Source: Acidobacteria bacterium RIFCSPLOWO2_12_FULL_67_14b (GTDB lineage Bacteria > Acidobacteriota > Vicinamibacteria > Vicinamibacterales > UBA2999). Taken from it: a stretch of 44,472 nucleotides of DNA. Every line of letters begins with the position of its first letter. Position 1 is the stretch's first letter. The notes under the pieces are model-generated. The model did not search any database. It saw nothing but the letters and a program-made list of their open reading frames with translations, and was not told the DNA's origin. Made by a program: the position numbers and the translations under genes. Positions 44,450 through 44,472 of the stretch are shown piece after piece. The stretch is from the NCBI GenBank assembly GCA_001768615.1, contig MELE01000214.1:2913-47384 (forward strand), in the 5' to 3' direction.

Positions 44450-44472
44450 CCGCAGTCGGTCGCGCTTCGGCG

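Overview
This window looks like a chromosomal origin region from a GC-rich bacterium, most likely an Acidobacteriota of the Vicinamibacteria type. That placement is an inference from gene order, the paired F-type ATPase b subunits, protein flavour and the abundance of structured repeats; no 16S gene is present. On the minus strand lie dnaA, dnaN, gyrB and the 5' part of gyrA. Diverging from dnaA on the plus strand is rpmH-rnpA-yidD-yidC-khpB(jag)-mnmE-mnmG-rsmG-parA-parB. DnaA-box-like 9-mers sit on both sides of dnaA and two parS-like 16-mers lie in mnmG and just upstream of parA.

After parAB comes selD, whose real start lies upstream of an in-frame UGA (selenocysteine) followed by a strong hairpin. 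Most ORF callers would truncate it. Then comes an ATP synthase block (b', b, delta, alpha, gamma, beta, epsilon; a and c subunits absent). Next is a surface-polysaccharide export and sugar block: ABC-2 permease, Wzt-like ATPase with a C-terminal binding domain, a heptose-phosphate nucleotidyltransferase-like protein and an FkbM methyltransferase. These are followed by a VapBC pair, mfd, a SurA/parvulin foldase, a NusG-family specialised antiterminator, a decayed SGNH-hydrolase-like gene, dusB and a sialic/legionaminic-acid-synthase-like gene.

From about 34.2 kb onward the character changes to accessory DNA. It holds a membrane Ser/Thr kinase with a TPR-like region and an extracytoplasmic C-terminal domain, four PIN/antitoxin or nucleotidyltransferase modules, a broken ISKra4-like transposase, a DUF4143-type ATPase, a partial copy of the kinase 3' end, and long palindromes.

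The most unusual content is the non-coding structure. (1) A 95-97 bp palindromic element is present in three full copies and one truncated copy. Its arms differ between copies by compensating changes, while the loop and two one-sided bulges stay conserved. (2) Short GTAG-led hairpins of the REP type have changing arms around a constant CT-NN-AG core. Four of them supply the TAG stop codon of the preceding gene, and related hairpins sit in frame inside gyrB, mfd and the Wzt-like gene. (3) Two mosaic hairpin arrays share a common core. (4) A family of AT-richer inverted repeats is confined to the accessory region. (5) Simple direct repeats run right up to the start codons of parB and several atp genes. 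Together these suggest a genome heavily colonised by self-folding repeats that are tolerated even inside essential genes.
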